Source: Victivallaceae bacterium
Lineage (GTDB): Bacteria > Verrucomicrobiota > Lentisphaeria > Victivallales > Victivallaceae
Reading direction: 5' to 3'
DNA length: 6,749 nucleotides
Assembly: GCA_028717165.1 (NCBI GenBank)
Contig: JAQUOK010000173.1
Coordinates: forward strand, 1 to 6,749
Within the stretch, counting starts at the first letter, position 1. Each line of letters opens with the position of its first letter. Shown here in pieces: positions 5,589 to 6,749 of this stretch. The notes beneath the pieces were generated by a model. The model worked only from the letters and a program-made list of their open reading frames with translations. It searched no databases and was not told the DNA's origin. Both the position numbers and the translations under genes were made by a program.

Positions 5589-6749
5589 CTAAAATTCAAA
5601 ACCTCTTTCTTCCTGTAGAAATTCTTTTTCTTGTGTACTTTTTATTCCTTGTTTGGGAAAAACTTCCAAATATTCCTCTCGTGCTGCAATCAGGTCATGG
5701 CCAGTCAGGTGTTCGGAGTTTCTTTTGACGCTATCGTAAAGATGCTCGAAATCGGGGGTGAAAACCTTTATTGATTGACGACCACGGCTGGAACCGACAT
5801 AACAGGCGCGGTTGTCCATTTGAGCGGCGGCTAAAATGGCGTGGTCACAGGTTGAGCCCTGGCTTTTGTGGCTGGTTGTTGCGTAACCATAGGATATGGA
5901 CTCGAAATTATGTGGGATCATTCTGCCGTCAGTTAATTGGATTTCTCCGTCCGGGTAAATTTCCTCGATGGTCGCGGTATCGCCGTTGACCAGTCCGTAT
6001 TCGGGATTATTGGCGGTTATCAGGATTTTATCGCCGGGTGTCAGGTCAAGAGATTTCATTACTCCGACGCTGATGGCGTTTTTCAGCTTGGATGGCGCCA
6101 GGCTCTCGCCATTGGTGAATATGAGCTTGTTTTTCTCTACTTTTTCGACGGTCAGGATATCGTGTTTCTGATATGGAGCACCAAATAACGGGGTATTGAA
6201 ACGGATGGAATAACCCGGTTTGTAAGTCTGTGAATTGGAGATTTGCTCCTTTGTCCAGTTGTGATCCTGAAAACATGTTTTTGAGTGCTGCTCACCTGAA
6301 TCCAAGCCGGTTTCCCTGCGGACTAAGGCATTCAGGGTATCTATTTCTTTGTGCGTCGGAGAAACCAGTAGGCATTTTTTGCCGCTGTTAACAGCATCAA
6401 CATAACTTTGGGCAGCTGCCGATAAGTAATGATGGCTTTTTTCTTCGATTACGCCGAGATCGTTCAGACGTTCCAAGCCTTCCGCAGTTCGGTTGTTTGC
6501 CATGAGTTGAACCGCTTTACGGTAATGTTTTGGGATTTGCCGAATGATTTGGGACAGCTCAAAATTCTTGATGTTGCTGTAAAATTCGAGAACTTTCAGG
6601 AAATCCCCGGCGTCCACGGATAAATGTTGCCTGCGATCCCCGACAAAAAGTATCCGGGCGTTATTTTGTTTTGCCAAGTACATCAATTTGTGTCCTACCG
6701 CCGCGCTGACCAGCGAACTTTCATCGACGATAAGTACGGTATCTCTGGG
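5589..6749 (-). CDS. C-terminal helicase part of a MobF-type conjugative relaxase (partial)
   Basis: The frame is open to the right window edge, so the 5' end is missing; 386 residues are visible. They begin in helicase motif II (Walker B), TVLIVDESS, with D9-E10 as the catalytic acids. Then come motif III FVGDRRQ (35-41), motif IV-like LSQIIRQ (65-71), a LLVSPTH strand, motif V YATTSHKSQGST (289-300) and motif VI CYVGSSRGRQ (316-325). This order is that of SF1B RecD-like helicases and of the C-terminal half of TrwC/TraI/TraA relaxases, which nick at oriT and unwind DNA for conjugation. The relaxase domain itself and Walker A are outside the window, so a stand-alone RecD-like helicase remains possible. 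The motifs are intact and the tail is charged (QEKEFLQEERGFEF). No clear terminator is seen between it and the convergent Fic gene. Confidence 0.8.
   Translation of the reverse strand, partial: PRDTVLIVDESSLVSAAVGHKLMYLAKQNNARILFVGDRRQHLSVDAGDFLKVLEFYSNIKNFELSQIIRQIPKHYRKAVQLMANNRTAEGLERLNDLGVIEEKSHHYLSAAAQSYVDAVNSGKKCLLVSPTHKEIDTLNALVRRETGLDSGEQHSKTCFQDHNWTKEQISNSQTYKPGYSIRFNTPLFGAPYQKHDILTVEKVEKNKLIFTNGESLAPSKLKNAISVGVMKSLDLTPGDKILITANNPEYGLVNGDTATIEEIYPDGEIQLTDGRMIPHNFESISYGYATTSHKSQGSTCDHAILAAAQMDNRACYVGSSRGRQSIKVFTPDFEHLYDSVKRNSEHLTGHDLIAAREEYLEVFPKQGIKSTQEKEFLQEERGFEF

Noticed and set aside
5771..6188. Plus-strand ORFs opposite the relaxase-helicase
   Set aside because: They are shadows of a frame with intact helicase motifs; none shows a domain or a ribosome site.

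Overview
The window looks like part of a conjugative or integrative mobile element. At its right edge, on the minus strand, is the C-terminal helicase part of a MobF-type (TrwC/TraI-like) relaxase-helicase. The rest reads as an accessory cargo region: a type IV AbiE toxin-antitoxin pair, a 1.3-kb insertion sequence, a Fic-family protein gene and decayed gene remnants. There is no rRNA, tRNA or CRISPR array. Base composition is moderately AT-rich by eye. The host cannot be fixed from this sequence. The DDE transposase is of a kind I associate with planctomycete, lentisphaere and related genomes, but that is memory, not a search result.

Left part (1-616): the 3' end of an unrecognised conserved-looking gene on the plus strand, closed by a strong intrinsic terminator. 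An almost unspaced 14-bp inverted repeat (486-514) follows in the convergent intergenic space.

AbiE module (617-2196, minus strand): an AbiEi-like antitoxin/repressor and an AbiEii-like nucleotidyltransferase toxin share an ATGA start/stop overlap. Upstream, two inverted 19-bp boxes (17/19 identical) bracket a predicted promoter. This matches the autoregulatory operator described for AbiEi proteins.

Insertion region (2197-4384): a 36-bp imperfect palindrome overlaps a promoter with a perfect extended -10. About 95 bp downstream lies an insertion sequence (2504-3819) with 30-bp terminal inverted repeats (28/30) and an apparently intact DDE transposase. The IS seems to have split a small gene that also carries a frameshift. 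A second coding remnant follows at 4021-4107.

Right part (4385-6749): a complete class II (self-inhibited) Fic protein gene has an out-of-frame 3' tail that encodes a plausible repetitive continuation. It converges on the partial relaxase-helicase gene. The AbiE pair and possibly Fic would serve as defence, stability or host-modulation cargo on the transfer element. The individual families are known. The less described points are the palindrome-promoter, the IS-split gene and the Fic tail frameshift.
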